Assembly (NCBI GenBank): GCA_036785705.1
Contig: JAWUZG010000070.1
Location: 2,243,001-2,307,000 of the forward strand
Direction of reading: 5' to 3'
Origin: Acanthornis magna
Taxonomy: Eukaryota > Chordata > Aves > Passeriformes > Acanthizidae
DNA length: 64,000 bases
Under the pieces are notes generated by a model. It made no database searches. It was given only the letters and a program-made list of their open reading frames with translations, and was not told the origin of the DNA. The position numbers were made by a program, and so were the translations under genes. This document shows positions 48,271 to 59,706 of the stretch, in pieces. How positions within the stretch are numbered: the stretch's first letter is position 1; the number at the start of each line of letters is the position of its first letter.

Positions 48271-51200
48271 GGCTGGGAAGTTTTGTATTTTATTATTTTA
48301 TCATTTTATTACAGGGAAGATTTTCATACCTACAGGTATCTATCCAAAGGTTTTTCAGTGGAGTGTGTGCTTCTGGGTGGCTTCAGCTCAAATTGTTTCT
48401 CCCTTTCTTTAGGATGAATCCCAAAGATCTGGGGCAACCATGCTGGGGTATTCCTCATCTGCCTATGCTTGCAGGAGCTGCTGCAACAGAAGGCTGTGGA
48501 GTTGGAAAGAGCATTGAAAGAGCAGCAAGCTCTCAGGGATGCTTTTTCTTTATTTTTTTGGCCTTGTTTTCGCTTGGACAACACATTTCTTCAGTTTCAC
48601 TTTCACTCTGTTTTTTTTTTTCCCTAGAACGCTTTGCTCTTCAGATTGCCCTAGAGTGGTAAAGCCCTTTTGGAGTTACATATGCTCCTGGCGGACTGCT
48701 GTTTGCTCTAAACTGGTCTGTTTCTGCTGGAATTACCTAACAAATAATTTAAAAGTCATTAAGTCCTCAAAGCTTTATTTATAGAGTACAAATTTCTGGC
48801 AAAATGTGACCTGCCAATGTTTGGGTTTCAATGTTTTGTTTAAGAAATGTTGATATAAAAGTTGAGAGACAGAACAAGAGATGTGAAAATCCAAAGCAGT
48901 GAATGATGCTGCTGTTTAATTATTTGAAAAGGAAAGAAAACATTTCTGATGACCCAGAATAGACAATGGGATAATAAGCTGAAGCCCTAGGCAAAGGAAA
49001 AAAAAAAAAAAGCAAAACTACAAACCAAGCCAACCTTTGGTGTGTGGCATCACAAATTGTGTCCTCCTTAAAAATTATCTGGAGTTTAGAAATGAAACGA
49101 CAGAAGGGAAAATATGATGGAGTTACTGTATTGTAAGTACCAGCTGGGTAGCCTTTTTCTCTGTATCAAAACAGGGCCTGCAGAGGGAAAACCAGGCAAC
49201 ACTTGAAAAGTTAACCCATGGAAACACATTTTTCACTGGGAATAGAGTCTGTATTATTATAATAGGAACATGGTTAAAGGAAAAAAGCTGAGATGAACTG
49301 AGAAAAAGAAGAAACATTGAGATTAATATCTGTTGTTGAAATTGGCAAAGTAAGGGGAAAATTGTGCTCCAAGAACAATAAACCTAAATGGCAATGTAAA
49401 TCAATCAATGATAGGTTGTCTGGAGCTGAGCAATATAGGTGTCCATGGATTTACTGTGTAGTTTCCTACTGTGGTAGTTTTACAGCTTTTTTTCCAAGTA
49501 CACATTGTAAGACATCATCTGAGAAGGCCACTCGGGTGTATATATGGTTGGATTAGGTAGAGAAGTCGGTGTCAGTAACCTATGTTACTGATGGTGTATT
49601 TGAGATTTTTTGCTGTTGCCATTTGGCAGATCCAAAGTCCTGTGGAGGTGTCCCAGATGGCATTTTTTAGCATTAGGAAAAGATGTAGTCTTGAATTAAG
49701 AGGATCACAGTGACCTGGCATTCAAGTTACTCTTTCCTGCAGGATATTGGATGCTCAAGACCAGATGCTCTCCGTGTTGGAGAGGCAAGGATTCAATTTT
49801 AGAGAAGCAGGCAGGAAGCAGTGTACATCAGGGAAATCATCCCTAATCCTGATGCCTGTCACCATCTGTTTGTGGGAAGTTATCTTCAACCAGAGGGTAA
49901 GAAGGCTGGCTGGGGGCTGCTGTGTTTTGACAGTAGAAATCCAAGCAAGTTGTAATTTTTGTCTGTGCTAGCCATGTTGTTGGACTTGGCCTTCCACTGA
50001 GAGTGGGTGAGATTCCTCCATATCCTTCCAGTCAGTGATAAAATATTAGAAGCTCTCCTGAGCTGGTGCCCACGAGGTGAGGAGGATTTTGATAAAGATG
50101 GCAGTTATTGCTCTGTAAAGATTTGGTGCTCAGAAGAATTGGTCTGGACCACAGTACAGGTGCTCTACAAAAGGGCTGAAGGGCTTGTTGGCCCATCACT
50201 GAGCTTTCTTGGTGGCTTTTTTTTTGGCCCAGGATGCCAATAGCTGAGGAATGAGGAAGAGAAACAAACTCATCAAAATCAAAATGACAGCTGGGGAGAA
50301 ACTGGGGAAAGAAGAAATCCTCCTGATGTAAATACTGCTCATCCCATTTGCAGCCCACCCATATGAGTTCTGTACCCCTTTTTCATGTGGATACAATGAG
50401 CCTTGTGCTCAAGGGGGTTGACTTCAGCCTTGGATTTCCCTCCTACTCTGAGAAGTGAAAGGATCTGTGTTCCTTCTGACCTGCTTTCTATCTGAACTCG
50501 CTCAGAAGCAGAGCAGGTGATGTGTTCGAGAGTATAGAAGTGCTCCAGTCAGCTGGGCTGCTTCCTTAGCCCTCTCCTTCCAGAGAGGGGGAGTATTTGT
50601 TGTCCCAGGGTCCCAACAGTTGGAGGTGGCGGAAACGTGTGTTGGGGCATCCCACGCTCTGGTGGGTATTGTGGGTGTAGGAACAAACACACTTTCTTTA
50701 TTTTAACAAAGCCCTGTGTTTTTGGCTCTGACCAAAGGCTGGTTTGGCCTCGTTCCCTGTAGCATGGAGCAGGACACAAATTGAGGCGTATGAAATCCGC
50801 TTTCTCCGCTGCTCCCTGGGGCCGTGGCACTGAGCCGCCCCATGCTCGCTGCCAAAGGGACGCTGGCAGCTCACCCCCTTGGGGGTTGCACCTGGGGCTG
50901 GCCATGGATCTGGGGGCGCTGGGGGGGACAGGGAATGGGAAACGGGGGTTCTTCCCAGCAGAGGGCCCCCAAGCAGCACCGCTGGCTCCCAGCCTGCGCT
51001 CTCCTGGCCCCGAGCAGCTCCGGGGCTTCTGGCAGAGAGGGATGCGCAAGGTGTGGCCGTTTGGTGTACTCTTGGAGGAGTTGCTCTTGCTGGAAAGATA
51101 AGGGATGTTTTTGCAAGGAGATATAAGCATTTTAAAGAATGCAGTCCTGGAAGTTGATAGGAGACTGGCAAGTCTTGCTCACAGGTCTCTGCAACGCCCA

Positions 51201-54200
51201 AACCCGTGTTGCTTCCCAGAGGAGTAGAACACAACTTGTGTTTTCTAAGCTCTTGAGGTGAACATGCTGTAATTTCAGTGCTTTTGGACACTAGTAAAAT
51301 TGTTGGAAGGTACCAGAAGAAGTGCCCCAGCTGATGAAATCCCCATGGCTCTTCTCCTTGTGCCTTGAATGAAGGAACTGCTGTGACCTGAGTGGCTCTC
51401 CAAGTGCTCCAGGGTGGCTCATTGCTCTCAAGCAGACATGGTGCATTATTCATGAGAAGCACATGGAGCACTTCACAAAAACCCCTCCAGCATTCAGTTC
51501 TGTCTTACCGAAGCTGAATGTTTTTCAGCACCTCCTGTTGCTGTCTCTTCCAAAAGAGTGAGCCAGGGCAGGGGATCAGTGGAAATTTGGCAGTTTTTCT
51601 TCCAAGGGCCCTGCAGTGGTTTCACAGGCAGGACAGGCAGGGCTGAGCAGGTACTCTTACAGAGCCAGCACCCCATTGCATGTTTTCACTGCAAACTGAG
51701 GCAGGACCATTTGAAAAGGCAGGACCAACTCATCAAGTTTCCAAAAGCAATGGGTTTGCTCACCTTAGACCTTTACTAATCAGCTATCAGGGAGTGTTTG
51801 CTGAGATGCCATGTTCTGTTAAGACTTCCTGGGAAGTGGATGGAAAGGGCAGACAAGTCCTGGTTCTTGGTGACTTGAATACAAATCTGAGAGCTACAGG
51901 GTTGCTTTTTGTGGTTCCCTTGGAAATCAGTGCTATTGTACTAATTCAGCTGTAATACTAAGGAACGCAGTGCAGGAATTTGTTGAGTTCAGCAGCTAAA
52001 ACGGCTGCAATACCCATGTCTGTGTAATACAGACCAAAAAACCCCTGACACCTTAAGGTCCCAAGGAATAGCTGTGATCAAGGACTGAGTCCTGAAAATG
52101 TGTGTGAGGGATTTTGTTGGTGTAAAAAGGATTTCCTGTGTGCACAGGGGTGTTCAGGGCGAGCCGCTTTTGTCACGGTGACTTGGCACTGACATTTTTC
52201 AGCCAAGGAAAAGATACTGAAAGCCTCTGTGATAAGTACAGCTGTGGTCTCTCTGCACCTTGATCCTTCCATTGAAATCTTTTTATCCTCTGAAACTTCC
52301 TGACTTAGGCTGAATAACTCCTGACTTAATCCAACGCAAATATTTTATCACTGGGTAGTCTGCACAAACCCCTGGAAGAGCAGGAGCTGCCAGTTTCCAT
52401 CTCATTCAGCATTGCCTCTGACTGACAACGCTGTGGTCAGCATGAGTGGCTTCCGAGGAATCTACCAGAAATGCTGCAAGATATATTTATGGAATAACCT
52501 GCCCACAGGGAAAGTTTTACCCTACCAGTTCCACCAAGCATGCGCATGTGTGTTCTCTAATCTTTACCATCAGAAATTTGCCTGTTCTCATTATCCATAC
52601 ACATGTCAGGCACTGTCATTGACAGTGATACCTTGTGCGACCTCGCTGGAAAAAAAGTTCCTGAGTTAGCTGAGTGAGGAAAATGTGTGTATGCAGGATG
52701 AGAAGGCAGACTGGTAATACTTGTATAGCAGCAGGCGCTTTGGTGAAGGTGGCATCCTGTCCTGTGCCCTGCTGAGGCATTGCCTTGCCTGGGATGGGAG
52801 GCTGGCGATGGTAAAGGCTGCCGGCACAGCTTTTCCTCACCGAGGCTTTGTGAGCAGGGCTGAAGCCAGCGGGCTTGAAAGGCAGGTTCAAACAGTCAGC
52901 CAGAGTCTTCCCAAGTCAAACTGGTTCTCTGTGGCCTGTGCAGTGAGGGGAAAGCTAGCGGGCTGTTGTCCTGAGTGACGAGCTCCTCTCTGGTTATTTA
53001 ATCAAGCAGAGAAAATATTGGAAATGGCTGGGGAGGCTTGGAGAGAGAATGTGTGAGCCAAGGTGTGTAAGCAATGCCAAAAGCTACATATATACATGCG
53101 TTGGACAAGTCAGCTCTAGCCGGCGGGTTTTATTTTGTCAGTCACAATGACAGACAGGATTATTAGTGCATTTTACTCAGGTGTTTCTCTGCACAGAGAG
53201 TGTACTCATTTTTGAACTTGGTCGAGACAACTGCCCTGGCTCATGATTTAAGGACTTCTGGAAATGGCTCTGGTGGCATTTTAGATGATTAAATGCAGCG
53301 ATGTTATATTTAAAGACTGACTTGGAATCATGCATCCTGATGACAAAACATTTTTTTAGCCAGAAGATTCAATGCACAGGTTAAAAATGACAGTATTTGA
53401 AGTTACAGTGAATTGTGAGGAACTAGAATTGGTATGGGAGTCATTTAGGTTTGTTACTGAAATAGTGAGCTAAGAGCCGGCTGCTGAGCAGCATCTGTGA
53501 AGTGCTTTCACTGAGGGATCACAGTGCTTGGGGGGATCCCAAAACCCTCATGAATTATCTATGTGGCAAAAAGCAACAGAAATTTTATCAAGTAGCTAAT
53601 GTGTCTTTTCTTCAGGAGCTCCCTAGTTTAAAAATAAAATGAAATGAAGGTACAGACTAAGTGGCACATCATTAGGGATTTAGGCCATGGAGAGAGCTGT
53701 CTTTGCTTTGGAGCCTTTGGAAGAGGGACGATGTACAGTTATTTGGGTTAGGATTTGAGTATACAAAGCTTCTCAACTGATTTGGTGCTCTGCTTTTGTT
53801 AATACAGGGACTGTCATTAGTTGAAATGAAATGCAGTTGTAAGTGATGGGAGTCGCCACTGTGCCCATTGGAAACTCACTGGCTGTTGAAAAACAGGTTC
53901 TTAAAGAATTGGATTTATTAAAGGGACCAGAAGAGCCGAAGTCCTGACCCATGCTCTGAGATCTTTCAGGAAAACATTAAACACGGTGAGGGGACAGTGA
54001 GTTAAAGACACTTGTCAGTTCTCAGTGCCTGGGGACAGTACAGGGTAGTAGCAGCAGAAAGCAGAGGAGGAATTTGGCAGGGAGATCCTTCTGCAGCGCT
54101 CTCACTCCGCTCTGCAAGTGCTGTGGTTTCTGTAGCTTCTGCTTTTTTTGCCTGGCCAATGGATTGCATATTATTCCCTAGTACAGAGTTTGGATGGGTG

Positions 54201-54780
54201 ACAAAGGTGGAGCTTGGTAGCTGAGAAGCTGCTGAAGGGGCAGTTGCTGTGTGGTAATCATAAACCTTGCTGGAGAAGGGGAGTTTTCCCCCTATGGAGC
54301 TACAATAGCCTCCTTTGTTCCCGTGAGAGTCCATGTATTTCCCGTGATGGATTGCTGTTCTGCCATGTTCCTTGTGAGCTGTTGGCAGAACTCTGTGGTT
54401 TAAGAATATTTTATGGATCTCGTCACCTTGGTCTGGACAGTCAAGCTGAGTGCAGGAGCTACAGCTGACTGAACAAGATGTGGGATACTGGTGCTGCTTC
54501 TCTTGTCCAACACCAGCCTGGAGGGAACCTTTGGAAAGGTGATTAGCGTCCATAGAAGTGTGTGTGTAGGAGAGGAGGAACTGGGACTAGGCAGGCAAGC
54601 AAAGTGAGCCTTGCCATGCTTGCAGCTAAGGAGAAGCGACACATAAGGTACGATTTCCTTGGAAAATTATAATGAACTGACTAAACGATGGTTTCTATAT
54701 TTTTCCCGTTGTTGTTGTTGTTGTGTTTGTAATGTTTTTTAGGGTTTTGTTTGGTTGGGTTTTTCTGTGCTATGTGCTTT
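48271..54780. other. intergenic, upstream of the SLC4A4 CpG island
   Basis: No gene and no CR1 copy is seen. It contains an exon-like open segment at 49743-49896, a small GC/CpG-rich patch at about 50,790-51,065, and a unique stretch near 53,130-53,400 rich in homeodomain/TALE-like motifs. A (GTT)n tract runs from 54709 to 54728. Confidence 0.6.
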
Positions 54781-55139
54781 TGGCCCAGAAGCGCCCTGGG
54801 TCGTGCATTTCCAGTGGCAGGCAACCTGCCGTGGGAGTGGGACACGCAGCCGTGGGGAGCTCGCGGCAGCATCCCCGCGGTGCCACCCGCCCCGGTCCCA
54901 GGGGAACGCATCCCCCTGGTCGGGGGCATGGCATCCCCCCGCCTGAGGCACAGGGTGGCCATGGCCAGAGCCACTCGCAGCCGCCGGGGGGGCGGCGGCC
55001 CCTGCCCTCCGCCTCGGGCCGTGGAAGTCCGCACCTGCCCCGGCGCGGCTCAGGGCTCGGGGCGGGGAAGCGCAGCCCCGACCCTCAGACTCCTCCTCCG
55101 GGCTCCCCGCCCCGGGCCCCGTGACGCCGAGCGGCGGCC

Positions 55140-55179
55140 GGGGATGGGATGGGACGGGACGGGCCGGGATGGGAGCGGG
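55140..55179 (+). repeat. period-5 G3 array, potential G-quadruplex
   Basis: Nine G3 runs lie within 40 bp, spaced by 2- or 3-base loops (GGGAT, GGGAC, GGGCC, GGGAT, GGGAGC units). The array sits about 30 bp upstream of the TATA-like box on the non-template strand. Confidence 0.75.
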
Positions 55180-55207
55180 CGAGGGGACGGCCGAGCTCGC
55201 CGGCGGC

Positions 55208-55213
55208 TTTAAA
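55208..55213 (+). promoter_or_regulatory. TATA-like TTTAAA
   Basis: This is the only AT-rich hexamer in the core of the CpG island (GGCTTTAAATGCGGG). It lies about 240 bp before the splice donor. Its use as a TATA element is inferred. Confidence 0.4.
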
Positions 55214-55280
55214 TGCGGGCCGGGCCGGCGCCGCCAGCACAGCCGCGCCGCCCGCTCGGATTGCCGTGGGCGCTCACCCG

Positions 55281-55316
55281 CACGGACACGGACACGGACA
55301 CGGACACGGGCACGGA
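55281..55316 (+). repeat. (CACGGA)n hexamer repeat
   Basis: Six CACGGA-type units (one CACGGG) lie in the presumed SLC4A4 5' UTR. It is a short GC-rich microsatellite likely to vary in length. Confidence 0.8.
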
Positions 55317-55339
55317 GGGGCAGGTGTAGAGCCGCCGCC

Positions 55340-55351
55340 ATGCCCCGCTGA
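55340..55351 (+). other. minimal upstream ORF (Met-Pro-Arg-stop)
   Basis: ATG CCC CGC TGA sits in GCCGCCGCCATGC, a near-optimal Kozak context, within the presumed SLC4A4 5' UTR, 103 nt before the donor. If the exon assignment is right, scanning ribosomes would meet this uORF before the main start. Confidence 0.5.
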
Positions 55352-58300
55352 GCCGGCTCGCAGCCCGTCCGCAGCGCCCGCCCGCCGCCCCGGCTGCCCC
55401 GCAGCCCCCGCCCGCCGCCAAGCTGGAGGAGCGCCGCAAGCCCGAGCCCCGGAGGTGAGGGAGCGGGAGCGGGGGTGGAAGCGCCGGCGTACGTTTCTCC
55501 CTCCTCGCTGTCTTTATCGGTGCCCAGCTCAGCTGGAGCCAACTTTAGAAACGCTTCATGGTGTTTGAAAACTTTTTTTACCGTTTCGGTTCATCTTCAA
55601 TGAGTTGTTAGCAGCTGCTGAATATGCAGCCTCGTCTTTCTGAGGTTTCTAGTTTTCACCTGGTATATGGTTGTATGGAGTGTTTTATTATCCGACACCA
55701 GTTCCTTGCTGCTTGTTTGCCCTTTCTGTATTTCCTGTGAAACTCTGCCGTCCGGAGCGAGGGTACACGGGGAAACGAGGATTTAACCATCTTTAGGCTT
55801 GTTCCTTTTTCTTTACAATGTTAGTTACTAGTGGATTTTTTTTTGTTGTTCGGAGCGCATCGCTTTAGCACTCGCGTTCAGGAGGAGCCCGTGTACTTGG
55901 ATGTGCAGGGAGCTCCCACGAGGTGGGAAAAGACACCAGGTTCTCCCAGGAGAGCAGGGGATCAGAGTGCACGGTAGGAGCTCTGTGGAGTCGTTCCACA
56001 AAGCTGCTCCTGTTAGTAGAGTTGGGTATGTAAGAAGCAAGGTTGGGCCCTGGGGCAGATCCCAGCAGGAGCAGCTCCGTTGGAGAACTGCTCCGTGTAC
56101 TATATATAGGTACTTGCTCCTTTTGTGTCAGAGAGGTGCAGTTACTGCGCATCTAAATGTGACTTTGTGTGTGTGCTCCCGACTGCGTAGGGGCTTTGTT
56201 CTGGTTATTCCTATAATGTATGTATTTTCTGTTTAAAAAAAAAAAAAAAGGCAACTTTGCTAGATGGATTTAACAAAATGTGCAGAGTTGCATATTGTGT
56301 TTGTGTTAGTTTTTTCTTCCCCTCTGCACAGTTGTGGCAGGAGAGGGTAGAGAGAGCTGATGTCGTAGGTGCCTGGCATTTAGCCAGGGTCAAACCTCGA
56401 CAGTGGGACAGAATATAGTGCTAAGTGCTGTTGTGATAGTCTGCAGGAATATGCCTAGTTCTTATTTTGGTTGATATCAGTAGGAAATTGTGCTTAAAGA
56501 GCAAGATACAGGGTACCCCAGACCAAAACAACCTTCAGGCTCCCAAACCCCAGCAACTATTAAGTGAGAAATTTAATTTTGTTCTTACAGTTTTCAGTCC
56601 TGTGCTGAATGATTAAACAGGCCTGTTTGCATCTCTGCTTGCTCAGAGCATGTACATGAGCTGATCTGTCCTAGTCTGTGCCCTTCCTTTCCTGAACTGC
56701 TGTTCCACGCTCAGAGAGTTTTTCTGGTGACTCCTGGATTGGACAGTGGAGGAGTTAGTTTTGCAAAGCCTGGTTTTAGCTCTCATCAACTTCACCTACT
56801 GGTGAGGGTCAGTGGGATTCGAAGGGCAAATCTGCAGAGATGCTTCATCAGCTTCCTAGGAAGGAAATGCAGACTTTCAAGTTCCAAAAAATATAGGAAT
56901 ATTTGCTTATAACTTATCCTTTGCTCCTGCTGAGAGTGAATTTCACATTTTTAAAAGCAGTGGCTGGACTTTAGGAAGCTGCATTGCCAAGATTTCAAGG
57001 GACTGGCAACTGTAGAGCAGGGACTGCTGACCTTGGATGACTGGGGAGCAAGGTGTGGTGGTGGGGTGAGAAGGAATTATGGATTTTTAAAAAAATTATT
57101 TTCCTGGTTTTTTCTTTTTCCAGCTATGGGGAGTAGAGATGAGGCTTTCATTTGTGTGCACAGGGCATTCCTGGCAAGGTAACACCCTGCACTTATCCGG
57201 TCGGCTCCCAGCAAGGTCCGGCAGGATTTTCTGCAGCTCAGAACTGTGCGCGTTTTTCCTTTCAACTTCCATGTTACGATTTTAAATCTTGAAACTCTTC
57301 TGCAGCCAGAAAACAGACTCCTGTACTGGTGCTGTCTTGCGGTATTACTCGCAGCAGGTTTTTAAAAAGAGCTTTTGAAATGCAGTGGGTGTAGGGTAAA
57401 TGCTTCGGTTACTGATGTCTTATGCTGATAAGAAAAGGTTGAATTTATGCACAAAGTGCAGTTCAAAGAAAAACATCCCTGTGAGAAGGAAAAATCTATA
57501 ACTCCTTTTGTTTTCACATCTACCTGCTTATCAGAGAGGGTGGAGAAGCTGAGTGTGTCTCTGGCCGAAGGATTTCTAATGCTGCCACCCTGGAAAGCTG
57601 TAATAAAAAACAAGCTGGAAAGGTGCTTTGGGCAAGGTTGTGAAGGAAAATTGCTGTGTGAGGGAGTAAAGAGAAAACCTATCCTTATTTTTCTGCCAGT
57701 AAGTGTGCAAACAGCTATTTGCAGTCGGAGTTGGAGGGGCTGCCCTGCCAGAAAGATGCAGTTGCAAAGGCAAAGTGCTGCTTTGAGAAAAGACATCCTG
57801 AGGGAAATGTGCTGTTTTGGGAGGTGGGCGCCCAAAAATGGGCCCTGTGGGTACAGCAAGTGATGCTCCTGTGATCGTACGTGCCATCTGTTAGTGCAAA
57901 TTTGCTAGTAACCCAATTTCTCTTCTTTAAATTAATTTTTTGAGTTTTATGCCATGATGCTGTTACACACATCCATATCAAAAGAGCATGGCTTTTACTG
58001 CGTTGCACTCCAGTTCCTTCCTCTGGGTTGGGAGCACCAGAGGACTCTGCAGGAGGGTTTGAAGGTGCCTTGTTGCAAAGAGCATTCATCTCACTCCGGC
58101 TCTGGTGCTGAGGCACCGGTCGGTCCCTCAGTGCTGGTGAGATGCCTTTGTGGCCCCAGTGCGAGAGCATCCTCATCACGCTCCAGCGACCTGCCTCGCA
58201 CGTATTTTCTGTGTGCATTAGGTTTAGAATTTGAACTCTTTGCTTTGAGCAAATTAAAAGGGTTCTGATAACTCCTCGTTCCAAGTCAATTAGCTGCTTC

Positions 58301-59644
58301 CGGCTTCAAATCCACTTAGAAGGCTCAGAAGGGGGGGAGTGCTCTTTGAAAACGCAGTAATAGCAGTTTATGGTTAATATTGATAAAGGAGCGCGTCTCT
58401 GTGTCATTGTGCTGCGTCTGGTGGAAGGAAAGCTTCTCTTTTGTGCTCCCGCAAAACAGCAGGACTTGGATGGGGAGGCAGAGGTCTTTCTCTTAACTCT
58501 GTTAAGAAAGCTCTTCACTGTGTGTCTTGAAATGAAAATACAGCCATAAAACGGTCAAGGTTGCAGTGAATTCCCACAACCACTCAAAGCAAGGCTTCTG
58601 TCCCCCTGCCCTTGAACTTTGAGTCTCTGTAGCATCTCGTTTCTCCTGAGTTTGCTCAGGATTGTGCGCCATTTGTGGCAGGAATGCTTTTTATTGCTGT
58701 TGGACAGTGTCAAAGACAATTACTGCGCCCATAATTGGGTGATAAAACAGTGCGCGGCATAAGTAAAAAGCTGCAGAGCTCTTGTTTTTCAATGGCCTAA
58801 TTGCATTAACTGAAGAGATAAAAATGTCTTTGAATTACTGTCCCACAGTTATGAGTTTTTCACATAAGGAACATATTTGAACTTGCAACAGGGACTGTGA
58901 AGTTGCATGGAAATTTATGAGAAATTTGAAAATCAGAGAAAACTACATTTCAGTTCTTGGCATTCAGTTTGGTTTGGAACAGTGGATTTCTGTCCAAATA
59001 GAATAGGCTTGTAAATCCATACTGTTGGAGTATGGCTGAGCCTTCTGAGCACAGCAGAGGAAATTGAGAATGGCCCTGGTTTTGTCTGATTTTCTGACCA
59101 GAAAAATCAGAAGAGCTGATTCCATGTCACCAGTATCGGAATCCTTTGAATTTGCGGCTCAAATGAAATTTCAGCATCTGAGTTCCAGAAAGGTGTCCTC
59201 TTGGGAGAGCTCATTTTGCTGCCAAAGTAAAGCAGAGACTGAGGGGAGGGGGTTAAAATAGATTTACTATTTACATATATAAATATGTATGGAGAGAGAA
59301 TATGGCTGATCTATATATTTACTACTCCCAAGGAAATCCTTTTAGTGAGGAAAGAGAATTTTCCAAGTGTTTCAAATCCTAGCTGTATTCTATTACTACC
59401 TTTATAGGGGAACAGGATCGTATTTCTGTTTTGCTACTATATAATAAATACTTGCTAAATACTCTGTATTAATTCTGTCTTGAAATAAGTCTTAATTGTC
59501 CTTCCTTAAGTACTGATCCATACTTCTGGCATCTCAAAGTGAGTTGAAGAACTTGGTGGTGGGAATTGTTCCATCTTTTAAGACTGAAGATTACTCTAAT
59601 CACTTCATTCTGTTACTAATGATAATTATAAGGCTATTTCATTT

Positions 59645-59706
59645 TATTCTAATTATAATTAGTAATATATTATTATTAATAATACACATATAAATAATAT
59701 ATAATT
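59645..59706. repeat. AT-rich low-complexity tract
   Basis: About 60 nt are made almost wholly of A and T, with TAATTATAATTAG, ATTATTATTAATAAT and ATAAATAATATATAATT blocks. Several are near-palindromic. Confidence 0.8.

Larger units (their letters stand above)
55240..55454 (+). other. SLC4A4: presumed SLC4A4 non-coding exon 1 (5' UTR)
   Basis: The 3' edge is a strong donor, CCGGAG|GTGAGG, with GT at 55455-55456. The 5' edge is estimated at 25-35 bp after the TATA-like TTTAAA at 55208-55213. The NBCe1-B form of SLC4A4 starts with a non-coding exon, to my knowledge, and its MEDEAVLDRG coding start is absent from this window, which fits. The exon holds a CACGGA repeat and a 3-codon uORF. Confidence 0.5.
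54790..55500 (+). promoter_or_regulatory. SLC4A4: CpG-island promoter, presumed SLC4A4
   Basis: This is the only other strong CpG island in the window: about 700 bp of G+C- and CpG-dense DNA with GGGCGGGG/CCCGCCC Sp1-type boxes. It holds a nine-run G3 array, a TATA-like TTTAAA and a consensus splice donor on the + strand. SLC4A4 is the next gene after MOB1B-DCK, in the same orientation, in other amniotes as I know the region. It encodes the electrogenic Na/HCO3 cotransporter NBCe1. Assignment rests on synteny and promoter structure; no SLC4A4 codons are visible. Confidence 0.6.

Noticed and set aside
50698..51471. 257-aa minus-strand open frame
   Set aside because: It lies over the GC-rich patch, where stops are scarce. 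It has low-complexity Pro/Gly/Ser-rich parts, no domain and no splice or Kozak support.
54739..55542. 267-aa minus-strand open frame over the SLC4A4 island
   Set aside because: This is a CpG-island artefact: Arg/Pro/Ala/Gly-rich, including a translated G-array and CACGGA repeat. A bidirectional promoter is possible but nothing coding supports it.
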